Notes under the pieces: model-generated
The model's database searches: none
Seen by the model: only the letters and a program-made list of their open reading frames with translations
Told to the model about the DNA's origin: nothing
Shown: piece by piece, positions 11,311-21,285 of the stretch
How positions within the stretch are numbered: position 1 is the stretch's first letter
Layout: each line of letters starts with the position of its first letter
Source: Closterium sp. NIES-65
Taxonomy: Eukaryota > Streptophyta > Zygnematophyceae > Desmidiales > Closteriaceae
Assembly: GCA_948144175.1 (NCBI GenBank)
Contig: CANXME010002304.1
Span: 234,968-298,967, forward strand
Length of the DNA: 64,000 nucleotides
Reading direction: 5' to 3'
Position numbers and translations under genes: made by a program

Positions 11311-14300
11311 TTAAAAAGCGTGCAAGGCCATGCCTTAGCATTAAATGGTGCCGTTTATGCGTAGTTGTTTTTTGCATGAATCTTCATGATTATCTAACGA
11401 GTCACCACATTCAAAGTGTATGAAAGCTGGTTATTAATTTTGAGAAATATATAATAGGGTTCAATTGGTTCAATTTGACATGTACATCATTCATAAGAAT
11501 CATATAGACGCTTTGGATTACTTATGTATATTGGTAGATGATAGTTTTTGAAACCTCTAAGAACAACAACATACTCTGAATCAACAACACTAGACAACAA
11601 ATTGTCTTATTAACAAAATACATCTAGAAATAGTTGCTGGAAACATGTAGCTACTATATTCTTAGAGGGGTTTCGAATCTCAGAGAAACACACCCGAAAC
11701 CATTCATCGGGCGAAACGGGCGATGCAAACACTGGAAATGCAAACGAAACAAAATGATTTCGCTCAGTGCAGCTCTCTCGTAGCTATGAATCTGCATCCA
11801 ATCACAAGCGTTCACGCAATCTCACGTTCTCATCATTCCGCCAATTCCCGAAGCGCCCATGCTCAAAGCAGCTGTGAGGTAGGTAGTCAGTAGCTTTCAG
11901 TCGAGCAGCTTCGAAGCACGTGAAACTAAACCTACCCCTCAACCATCCCTGTTTTTGCGATGCTGTAGTGGGAGGGATTGGACGAAATGATCATCCGATG
12001 GGCAATTATTAGGCAAGCGACAACTGTTCCGAAGTTTTGAAGGAAGGGGAGGAAACGAGGGAGCCTTTTCAAAGGATTAGTACGGAAAGGGGAGCTGTGG
12101 GGATCCTGGGGTAGCAGTTGACGGCAGCTGAGGGGATGTAGAGGTGGAGCCATTGGGAGTCGACCTTTTTGACGTTCAAAAGTCGTCTGCTTCAGAACCG
12201 TGTCAACAGTTGACTCAGCATTAGGGCACGAAGGAACCATTGGGAATCAACTGTAATGATGGTGCCAGGGAAGAAGAAGGGGAGGGGGTGAGTTGACGAG
12301 GCAAGGGTTCCTGGTGGGCCAAGGCAAGGGTTTCGCATGGGGTATGGTGGAGGTGCAGACGAGCAGCCTTTCATGTCGAGATGAACAGTGCAATGACCAG
12401 TGCTGTCAGCAAGCACTTCAGGCAATAATATACGGGCAGATGAATTTCCCTATTCAGATGCCCTGCCTGTACTTCGGGTGAAGGCTTTGGCCGAAGCTGG
12501 GAAGATTGGGAAGATGGAAAGACAGAGGGATGGGCTGGAGGAGATGGGCTGGAGGAGATGGGCTGTTGAAAGGGGATGCCTTTGGCCATATCTGCAGGCT
12601 AGCAGTTGGCGTAGCAGTTGCAGAACGGCAGAAGTGGGTCGCGATATATGCTTGCCACTCGCAAAATGCCTCAACAGACAGGCAGGTGAACTCTAAAAAG
12701 ACTTTTGAGTCAGCCGGCTTCTCAAAACCAGCAGGGAATATGGAGAGTGAAGCGACATTTAAGAGACATGCGAAGCAGCTCATGAGGCTCCTGGAACACT
12801 GCCGCACTGCCATTGGCAACCACCAGTCAAGCGCCTCTCTCCAATCAGCCTATCCCGTGTGGCTGCTTCCGTTGATGCGTCAGCAGCTGTTCCTTCTGCT
12901 GATAGGCCACTGGCAGCAGCTGTAGAGAGACCTTTGACTGCTGCAGGTATCGTTCTCGAAATGCCCCCCACTATGGCCCACTCAGTGTGAGCCTCCCACG
13001 TCCACTGGTTAGTTTCCCCTTCGCCTGTCAACACACGCCACTGTCCGAAGCCCATGCATTCCCGATGCTGCCTGCAAGAAACGAGTTGGAACCTCCTCCT
13101 GTCGCACCTCCCCATATCACACCTCCCATTATCACCCCTCCCCTCACACCTCCTGCTATCTCACCTCCCGCTATCGCACCTCCGCTTATCACATCAACAC
13201 TATCCATCCCAGACTTCTGCCATCCGTGGAACAGCAGTGGCGGGTACAGCAGAGGCAACAGCAGCAGGTACTTTCCACCCGTTTGGTCTTCCAGACTCGG
13301 ATGCGCCACAACCACCTACCGGGATACCATTCTAATACCATCACCATCCACTGGCATGTGACATGTCACATGTCCTGCCTTACACTCATGGCACACAGCA
13401 GACCATACGGGAGACTATACCGCAGCAACACATGGGCCAGGGACCCGTGGTGATGGGCGAGCAGCAGACGCCACTGCAGCACTCCATCGGCCAGGGATGT
13501 GATATGCACACAGCTCTTCCCCCCTGTGCGCCAGGGGCCTCTGCATGTCAACACCCCCTGTGGCACAGGAACCTTTGCGTTCCACACCCTCCAATCCGTT
13601 TGAGTCCAGCCTTGCTCCTTTTCCCCACGATTACACCCCGCTAACCCGTTTGACTCGTCCCATCCGCCCAATATGCCCGTTTCTGATCCAACGGTAACCA
13701 TACTCCTCGCCAGCTGTGCCCATTCAGCTGGGTCTGCCCTTTCTTCCACTTTTGCCCCTTCTGTTAGACGTGCCCTTTCTCCCCTGTGCACTGGTACCAT
13801 CCATCCTCAGCAGCATGATAGGCCGTTGGCAGCAGCAGCAATGGCAGAAGCAAGGTCAGCAAGTGTAGTGGCAATGACTGCAGCAGCATCGACTCCCATG
13901 AGTGGTGGGTCCTTTTTTTCCCACCACAATGGGAAGGGGCAGGCACAGCAGCAAGCGCCACGCCCTCTGCAGCTGTAGCGTGGCAGTGGACAGCAGTTGG
14001 GGCACCAGAAGGATTAGTGGATTGGTAGGGAGCAGAGTGGTGGCAGAAGAAGGGAGAGAGGGGGTCGATGAGAGAGTGGGACCAAGGGAGGCGAGGGTGT
14101 GAGCAGAGGCGGCGAGAAGGGTTGCGCCGGGAAGGGTAAATCCTGCTCGGTTCCACAGGGTGGTGAGTTCAGGCGCTGCCCAGATGACCACATTCAGTAC
14201 CGCTATGCCCACAGGAGCTCGCGTGGCCTCCCCGGTAACCCTTAGTGGGAGTGATGGCCACGGGAGGAATAATGGTGCTGCTGGTGGGGACTCGGGAGGG

Positions 14301-14580
14301 TATGATTGGTGTGAGTGGTGTGGCTGGTGGCAGCAGTTACGGAAAGGTGGTGTTGAAGATGCAGGCGCAGAGGCAGCAGCGGCGGAAGCATCTCCTGCTG
14401 CTTTAGTTGCAGCTCATGCTGTGGACCTGTTGTGGGTTTCCTGCTAACGAGGATGGAGAAGCAGGAGAAGGGGAGGAGAACCAGCAGCAGAGTCTGACCC
14501 ACCAGCAGCAGCACCAGCTGTACGAGCAGTTGCAGCAGAGCCGTGGGGGGGCTAGAGACGAACAGGCACTGGTAGATGAC

Positions 14581-14648
14581 TTTTGAGTCGACTCAAAAGT
14601 CAACTCTTTTGAGCCGACTCAAAAGTCAACTCTTTTGAGTCGACTCAA
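14581..14648. repeat. Cluster of palindromes TTTTGAGTCGACTCAAAA
   Basis: Three copies of a palindromic word related to TTTTGAGTCGACTCAAAA alternate with gtcaactc. The cluster is bounded by the direct repeat acaggca(c/t)tggtagatg (about 14562 and 14648), which could be a duplication made on insertion. Related words occur at 45761, 45872, 47918, 56829 and 59262. Confidence 0.7.
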
Positions 14649-15250
14649 CAGGCATTGGTAGATGCTGCTCTTTGGTTCCTCCAACTCATCCACTCTGCTT
14701 ACCAACAGTGCTGCTACTATTGCTTACAGACACTCTGCTGCTGATACTGCTTCAGCAGCTGCTGGTTCTTCTACCACTGCCGCAAATGTTGTCTTCATGG
14801 TTCCCAGCATCAGCATGAGTGGTGGCAGCGATGGCAGCAGCCGGCACACGGCAGGGAGTGCATCGGCGGTAGAACACCTAGCACTGTAGCAGGTCCTGTA
14901 GCAAGTACTGCAATTCGCACCATGTCAGGGACTGTAGCAGGGAGTGTAGCGAGGACTGTAGCAGGAGCAGGAGTGCCACTGGTAGCAGTGCTAGGAGGTT
15001 CGCCAATCCAGGTGTCATCCAGACAAACACAGAGCCCTGCTCTCACCCACACACACGCTTGGGGTGGTGGGGTAACTAGCAGCAAAAGGCGCGTGGGGGT
15101 GGAGAGACCGAGGGGAGGAGCAGAGGATGAAGAGTGAGGGCGCAGGGATAGGCGATGGGGAGGAGTGGTAAGAAGGGAAGAGGAGAGGGAGTGGGAGGAG
15201 GAACAGTAGCTGAGGAGGATGTTGATGGGAGTGGAGGGGAGGGGGGGGAG

Positions 15251-15313
15251 GGTGGGCACATGCTGTGCCGTGTGGGCACATGCTGTGCCGTGTGGGCACA
15301 TGCTGTGCCGCAC
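15251..15313 (+). repeat. 20-bp tandem repeat, three copies
   Basis: Three units of gtgggcacatgctgtgccgt stand in a row. A hairpin (ccgcacttgtcctcaa / ttgaggacaggtgcgg) follows directly at 15309-15344. Confidence 0.8.
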
Positions 15314-15542
15314 TTGTCCTCAAGAGGTTGAGGACAGGTGCGGCAATGGCCCTTTGTGCAATATACATTCTACTTGGATGATTTGCAGTGCTCTTGCTTG
15401 ATGTGCAGCAAACAGGCTCGTCAAAGAACTTAAATGCCTTTATGGAATGCTACCAAGCAAAAGCAGGAGTTAAGAATCCCAAAAATCATTTCTTTTATTA
15501 ATGTGATGTGCAAGGCTATCTATAAAGTTACAGGATCAGCCC

Positions 15543-16670
15543 TCAGATGCTCCAATCCAAAAGTTGGGAGACAATTATGTGTGGAAGAGCCGTCTTCACA
15601 ATATTGACATCGTAGGCGTCGCATAGGCCAACCTTCTCAAGGCTAGGAATAGCCTTCAGATGCTCCACTCCATAACGGTCAAGAGAGGACCTGAACAGGA
15701 TGGTCTTGAGGGATAGACATTTCAAATGTTGCAATCCGCGAGCAGAAACCTGACTTGGGAGACTCAGCCATATCAGCTTCTCCAAGGAACTCAGATGCTG
15801 TAGTCCATCGTCCCGCACCACAGATGCGCTAATATCCAGTGATATGAGGCGCTTCAGCTTAGCCACATGCACCATGCCAGCAGATGACGGAATGCTGCTG
15901 GATTTTTTGCAGTGACTCAGGGTACCAGAAAGGACGAGGATCTGCAGAGAACTAAGGCCTGTCAGTTGAGCAAGCCCAGCATCTGAAATCATGCAATCAA
16001 TCAAATCAAGTCGAGTAAGTGCCGTCCAATTCCCAACCCCTTGCGCCATTGTGCTGCTAAAAGTTCCAGTTCCTGTTCGCAGAGTCAGCTCCTCCAACCA
16101 TGTCATGGTGTAGAGATGGGTGAAGGCGCTTTCATCCAAAATTCCGCCAATGTCAAGTTTCTTCAGGGATTTCATGCAGGAAAGGCGAACAGTTCCAAGG
16201 CCCGTCAATACCCCCCTGCTCAGCTTGACTTCAGTGGCTTCAGCAGAAACACCAACAATCTCCCCATCTGCACCAGATGTGGTACGTGAGGCTTCATATA
16301 TAGCCTGAAAGAAAGAAAACAATGTACAGAGAATGAGCGGCCAGCATGACAGAGAAATGGGATAAGACAAGTCTACAAACTTCTATGAAAGCTTTAGCTA
16401 CTCCCCCAGTCAAACCATTCTCACCTGCCATAGCTTCTTCGTTTCATCCCGCTGTTGCACCAGCATTTTTTCTGCCTTGTCCAGTCTCGCAGCCATCTTC
16501 GTCTCCTTCTCCTCCCAAATGCTTCGTTCCCGAGCTAGTTCATCTTTAAGTTCACTTACGCTGACTTTATTCGCCTCCCTCAGCTCCTCCAGACCTTTTT
16601 CTAACCTTGCCACTTTTGTTGTCAGCAAACTCTTAATCTCCTCCAAGAGCTTGACGGTTGCCGTTGCCAT
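15543..16670 (-). CDS. Two-exon coiled-coil plus leucine-rich repeat protein (LRR gene A)
   Basis: Proposed exons are 16425-16670 (ATG at 16670) and 15543-16304, with a GTGAGA donor and a TTTCAG acceptor; phase is kept and the product is 335 aa. Exon 1 (82 aa) is charged and coiled-coil-like (KVARLEKGLEELREANK...LDKAEKMLVQQRDETKK). Exon 2 carries about five to seven leucine-rich repeats of the type seen in F-box/AMN1-like and GALA-like proteins, for example LTRLDLIDCMISDAGLAQLT and LISLDISASVVRDDGLQHLS. No signal peptide, membrane segment or kinase is seen, so an intracellular protein-binding role is inferred. The paralogue at 41491-42737 has the same intron at the same place, which strongly supports the model. 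The stop is TGA. The partner is unknown. Confidence 0.85.
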
Positions 16671-18737
16671 TTTGTGGTGAAGAAAACCACAAGCTCCTAG
16701 CCAAAAGGGTAGCCCAAAACGCCTAGCGGAAATAACCTATGGAGCAAAATAAGAAATGCACGTCACTTCATTTCTCATCTGAACTTTGTGATGCAGGCAA
16801 CAATACCGTAGGCCTTTCTCGATTTCGAAGGCCCTGATCGGTAGCGCCCTCAAGCGGAGTTAGTGAGCTTCAAGTGAGTTCACTAATTCCCGCTTCGCAA
16901 GTGTGGCGGAAGTTTAAATACTCCGGAGCAAACTTAGCTCCACGGATCAACTCCGCTGACTCCAGCATTTTGGGAGAGTAGGCCTCGCCTACTTGGAGTA
17001 AGGCCTGGTAGGGTGGAAATAAAATACCGCATAATTTGTCTTTTTTTTCCAGCGCTAACCTCCCCAAAGACCTTCAAATCTTCCTATTGGTGTATTTTTG
17101 TGGCCCAGGTACCCCTTTGTGAGAATCTATTTTCTTGGTGACGAGAGGGGCAGTGTGGGCTGTACGCAGAGATCCGCCCACGACCCTCGCAACTTCCCTA
17201 CGCGGAGTTTCGAGGGCGTGCGGATCGCCCCTCGGAGTTGGGAAACTTACAGGAGGAGATGAGAAGCACCCACCGACACGTGCCCAAACGTGTGGCTCGG
17301 TGTACCTCTGTTTGAGTGCCAACGCCACGGAAGTTTACTAGGCGGGGCTACCGAACAGGGCCGAAGAGTTGGTCAACAGCAATTCACAGCCACTCAACTT
17401 TCCGATAATGCACCATTGCAATGCAATTTTCCTGAATTTTCACTGAGTGACTACTGAAAAATTTCTTCCGTCCTTCCGTGGCTGCCGAACTGGGCCTAGG
17501 TGATGTTACGACTGCAGGATGTAGTGCTGAACTTGCGGCTGGATTCTGCCACAGCATCGTAACTCGATCCCAGTCATCACTACCTCAAAATTTCGACCAA
17601 TGATGATAAGGGCGGAGGTGACACAGCACAGCTGCAATCTCTAGGCAAATTCAGAAAGCTAACAAATATATATGCTTTATCGTCTGGATCTCAGGTGGTC
17701 GCCACAAAAACTGTGTACTGGTCATCCGAAAAAAACCGGGGGGCAAATGTTAGTTCGAAGTAACTTGGAGAGTAACTTTGGGGTGAGGTTTCGGAACGTA
17801 TGTTTGAGGTTACGCCTCATTCTACTTTTCACGCAGACCGCGCTTTCAACTCTCCCAACACTTCAGGAACCAATCGCCATAACAGTTTTGTTTGGCTCGG
17901 AAACTCAATCGATTGGTCAAGGGCTTGGAGAAATTCAGTTCGGAGATTGCTCTCATTGGTTATCGAGATGTGTAGGAATGAAAATCAATTGGCTTAATTT
18001 CGCGACACGTGCGAACATTTCGCCCGATAAAAGTGATAAAAAACAGTGACTGTAGCAATAATATGCACATCTCGCAATACACTTATATCTAAATTTGCAC
18101 TTCTGTATTCTTGCTACTCAACAAATGGATAGAAAAATCCATTCGGTTGTATTAATAAAAAATATGATTTTGCACAATACTAGCCCTGAACAGGTTAGGT
18201 TTTGACACTTCCTCGCTGTAAACGTCCTGCTTGACAGCTCAGAATGATTAAGGTGAATTAATCAACTCGAATTTTTAATTTAACCTCCGCATTTGTTAAA
18301 ACTTCCTAATACAATGAATACAAACAACACAGGCTGCTCTAAGCGTAGCACTAAAAAAGCTATATTTGCTGATTGCACTGGCCAACATTAGCACTAAGCA
18401 GCCTTGTAAAAGCTAAGGAGACGACCTGCAAGGAAAAAACCAACCTGCAAGTCAAGTTTAAAAAGCAGCACAAAAACTGTAAGTTAAATGCCAGGCATAC
18501 CTCGCCATGGCGACCACGCGGGATTCAGCATCTCGTTGGACGACAACGTGCCTGATAAACAGAAACGCACGCGAACAAGATAGCAATGCGAACATATGAG
18601 GAAATAAAAGAAACCTTTCAAGGTAAACGACGAGCAGTAAGAACAGTCGAGCAGGTTGAAGAAAAACTTACCGAATTGAATCGCTTACCTTGGCACGATG
18701 ACCATGCTCGAGATTGAAAAACGTTGACGGGGGAAAC
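16671..18737. other. Upstream and intergenic region of LRR gene A, no confident gene
   Basis: Short open frames at 16870-17330 and 17670-18050 have no family resemblance and no clear splice context. The first few hundred bases presumably hold the LRR gene A promoter, but no element can be named. Confidence 0.4.
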
Positions 18738-19486
18738 TGTGAAAACTTAAGCTAGGCTAAGGAGCCATAGCTAGTTGAGTTCGAGTGAGTTGAGTTAGAG
18801 TCTAGAAAGTTGAAAAGAGAAGAAGTGTTTTCACTATAGAGCGAGCAGTACATATAGGCAGAATGAAGGGTGCACCACCAAAACAGAACATTATATAACT
18901 TCACTAGTCTACACTACAGGCAATTACAAAAACAATATATAGAAATATATATTATTCTTGACAGAAACAGGCCTGGTAAGAAAAAAACACAGGCGAGCAG
19001 ACACAAATTCTAATGAAAAAAAGGAAAAGAAAATCGAAGAAAGGGATTATCGTCACGCGTAGAAAAAAAAACGGAACAAGAAGCTGAAGCACTTCGACTC
19101 GGCTGCTGCCATTTTTTTAACTAATGAAGTGCAGGAATGCATCCGAGGAACAACAGCACCAACTGCAGTCACAAAACTAACGAACTAGACCGCAGTCACA
19201 AACGTAGGGGACGAAAATGACTGCAGTCACAAATCTGGGTCTCGTCGATGAGAATGACTTGCGACAGATACTGCTTGTTTGTAAGAACGAGTGTGAGATG
19301 ACGAGAGGGGGGTGGGGGTGGGAGGAGGGGTGGCAGGGTGCGGGGCACCTCACCTGGCGACAAAACCTGCCACTGGCGTACCAGCGAGGCAACCGCCAGC
19401 GTGGCGTCAAAGCTTCTGATTTGGCCCCTCTGTGCCTCAGCAACCGCGAAGCAGCTTCTGTAGGTGTTTGCGACTGGATTGGTCAT
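18480..19486 (-). CDS. Tentative multi-exon gene of unknown function
   Basis: A minus-strand frame from an ATG at 19486 reads MTNPVANTYRSCFAVAEAQR and on to WQVLSP, then meets a good donor (CCAG|GTGAGG near 19350). A pyrimidine-rich stretch and acceptor (CAAACAAGCAG) follow near 19270. A further exon-like segment at about 18487-18535 (HVVVQRDAESRVVAMAR) lies between CAG and GTATGC. I cannot join the pieces in phase and recognise no domain. The solo LTR at 18738-18963 lies within the span, so it would be intronic. Treat as a hint only. Confidence 0.25.
18738..18963 (-). mobile_element. Solo LTR of the E3/E4 family
   Basis: A 226-bp sequence beginning TGTGAAAAC and ending TTCTTGACA is flanked on both sides by GAAAC (18733-18737 and 18964-18968), a perfect 5-bp target duplication. 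It shares cactatag, ggtgcaccacca and the AT-rich tail with the E3 LTR, and in reverse complement it matches the E4 LTR start (tgtcagaataatatatag). A lone LTR with a duplication is the scar of LTR-LTR recombination. Confidence 0.85.
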
Positions 19487-20034
19487 TCAGTCAGCAGAGT
19501 TGTCACGACGCTGAGCTGCGATTGGCCGCGGAAGCATCTTGGGCGTACACGAGTGCGCTGCTCAGCAATCGCAAGGGCTGCGCAGCTGCCAGCTCGACAA
19601 TTTTCGATTTTCTTCAGCAGCATGGCAGTTGCGTGACCCCATAGTACACATCAATTACACTAAAAGACTGACGCACTTACGAGCCTTTTCCGTCCAATGT
19701 CCATTTCTGAATACAACAAAGCGACCAGAAACAATGTCACAAATGGTTACAGATTAAAGCGATATCTGTTCACAGCCACAAAGAAGCCAACGCATTGGTT
19801 GGATGAATACTGGAATTTCCAAACTTTCATATACATGTATGCTAACATAATGAGGAAACATTGTAATATAATTAATGCTCCTCATATACAGTTATGTGCA
19901 TACAATTTTATACTGTCCGATCTAAGATTACATATATATGCATGCAATGATAAACCTGATGTACGTATATGTTGCTCATAAGTATTGTTTTTTTAATATT
20001 CAAAGCATCAAACATTGTGTCAGCCAACATTAAG
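18969..20034. other. Non-satellite island between solo LTR and reverse satellite
   Basis: Apart from the tentative first exon (about 19350-19486) this stretch is AT-rich and shows no gene, RNA gene or element that I can support. Confidence 0.4.
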
Positions 20035-20243
20035 GTAGTTCATCCTGTTCCCTAGCCATAGGAACTGGTTTGACTTCATTCGCCCAACTACGCAGCTCGT
20101 TGCGCTTGTTTGTGCGTTTGATGGCATGAAACTGTGCAAGGATAGGCATGTACGCAACATGTCACCGTTTAAACACCTGGATGTGTTTTTTAGCCCAATT
20201 TCTTCTCACAATAAGGTATTACATCCTATTCCCTAGCCATAGG
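20035..20243 (-). repeat. 181-bp satellite, inverted orientation, block 3 (left of E2)
   Basis: About 1.15 monomers read as the reverse complement of blocks 1-2 (ctattccctagccataggaactgg is the inverse of ccagttcctatggctaggtaatag). The sequence is somewhat diverged, with ggcatgaaactgtgcaaggatagg in the conserved part. E2 splits it at 20243/20244. Confidence 0.9.
20239..20243. repeat. Target-site duplication of E2, left copy (ATAGG)
   Basis: ATAGG precedes the 5' LTR and is repeated at 27783-27787 after the 3' LTR. On the monomer's forward strand this is CCTAT, the same target used by E3. Confidence 0.92.
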
Positions 20244-20379
20244 TGTCAGATTATATTTAGCTGATACATGTATTGTAGGCTGCTGTTGGGGTAGACCATA
20301 GGGGGTACAACCCAATTAGGGTTGCTACTTGTACTCATTTTCATTCCATAGTGATTCATTCATCGTCTCTATCTTAACA
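20244..20379 (+). mobile_element. 5' LTR of E2
   Basis: 136 bp, TGTCAGATTATATTTAGC...CTCTATCTTAACA, matching 27647-27782 except for one base. Confidence 0.96.
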
Positions 20380-20393
20380 TGGTATCGAGCAGG
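20380..20393 (+). promoter_or_regulatory. Primer-binding site of E2
   Basis: TGGTATCGAGCAGG directly follows the 5' LTR. It resembles the complement of the 3' end of initiator tRNA-Met (TGGTATCAGAGC), the usual Copia primer. Confidence 0.8.
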
Positions 20394-21285
20394 TTCCCTA
20401 GTGGGAACTGTTCCTAGGGCCCACCTACTATTCCTTCCTGCCCGGAGCGCGCTGTGCCCTAGCCCGAGTCGCGCTCGGCCTTTTTTTTTTTCCTTTGGCG
20501 GCCCGATCGCATCGAGCCGCCCTCAATTTTTTTTGGCGCGCCACCTACGCGGCCTCGTCGCGCCGCCCCAGACGGCCGCGCCGCGTCGAGCGTGCCGCCC
20601 TCCAGTCGCGCGCCGCCCCCTCTGACCCTCGCGACGCCGGCGCCGTCTCTGACGGCCCCGCGATCGCCTGTAACGGCCCCGCCGTCCCCTCTGCCGGCCC
20701 CTCCGCTGCACTTGACGGCCCCGCCGTCCCCTCTGCCGGCCCCGCCGCTGCACCCGACGGCTCCGCCGTCCCCTCTGCCAGCCCCGCCGCTGCTTCAGAC
20801 GGCCCCGCCACTGCACCTGACGGCCCCGCCGTCCCCTCTGACGGCCCCGCCACTGCACCTACCGGCCCCGCCACTACCCCTGACGGCCCCGCTGCTGCAC
20901 CTGCCGGCCCCGCCGCCTCACCTGCGGGCCCCTGCCGTCTCACCTGCCGGCCCCGCTGCTGTACCTAACGGCCCCGCCGCTTCACCTACCGGCCCCGCCA
21001 CTACCCCTGACGGCCCCGCCGCTGCATCTCCCGTCCCCGCCGCCCCAGCAGCAGAGCCGCCCCAGTAGCCGAGCCGCCCCAGCAACCGAGCCGCGCCAGC
21101 AGCCGAGCCGCCCCAGCAGCCAAGCCGCCCCTGCAGCCGAGCCGCCCTACAGCCGAGCCGCCGAGCCGCCCGAGCCGCTCAGCAGCCAAGCAGCCGAGCT
21201 GCCCGAGCCGCCCGAGCCGCCTGCACTGCCCTGTCTGGTGAGCACTGAGCTTAACTCTTCGCACTGCCCTCACCCTACTGCTGTC
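20394..21285 (+). repeat. GC-rich repeat leader of E2
   Basis: An 892-bp untranslated leader: a hairpin-prone start and T-run, then about 420 bp of units like cggccccgccgtcccctctgc, then a gagccgcc/cagcagccgagc tract up to the gag ATG. The same architecture is found in E0 and E1, so the GC-rich tandem leader is a family trait. Overlapping proline-rich frames are not taken as genes. Confidence 0.75.

Larger units (their letters stand above)
11311..15542. other. Non-satellite island left of the LRR gene, no confident gene
   Basis: 11311-11900 is AT-rich without features. 12400-15200 looks partly coding-like on the plus strand, with Gln/Ser/Ala/Pro-rich stretches such as GTFHPFGLPDSDAPQPP near 13280 and SGGSFFSHHNGKGQAQQQAP near 13900. 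The frame changes often, no single exon set holds together and no domain is recognisable. It could be a decayed low-complexity gene, for example a former transcription factor. Confidence 0.35.

Noticed and set aside
20523-21273. Long proline/alanine- or arginine-rich frames on both strands
   Set aside because: They lie in the GC-rich Copia leader between primer site and gag and are open in several frames by composition.
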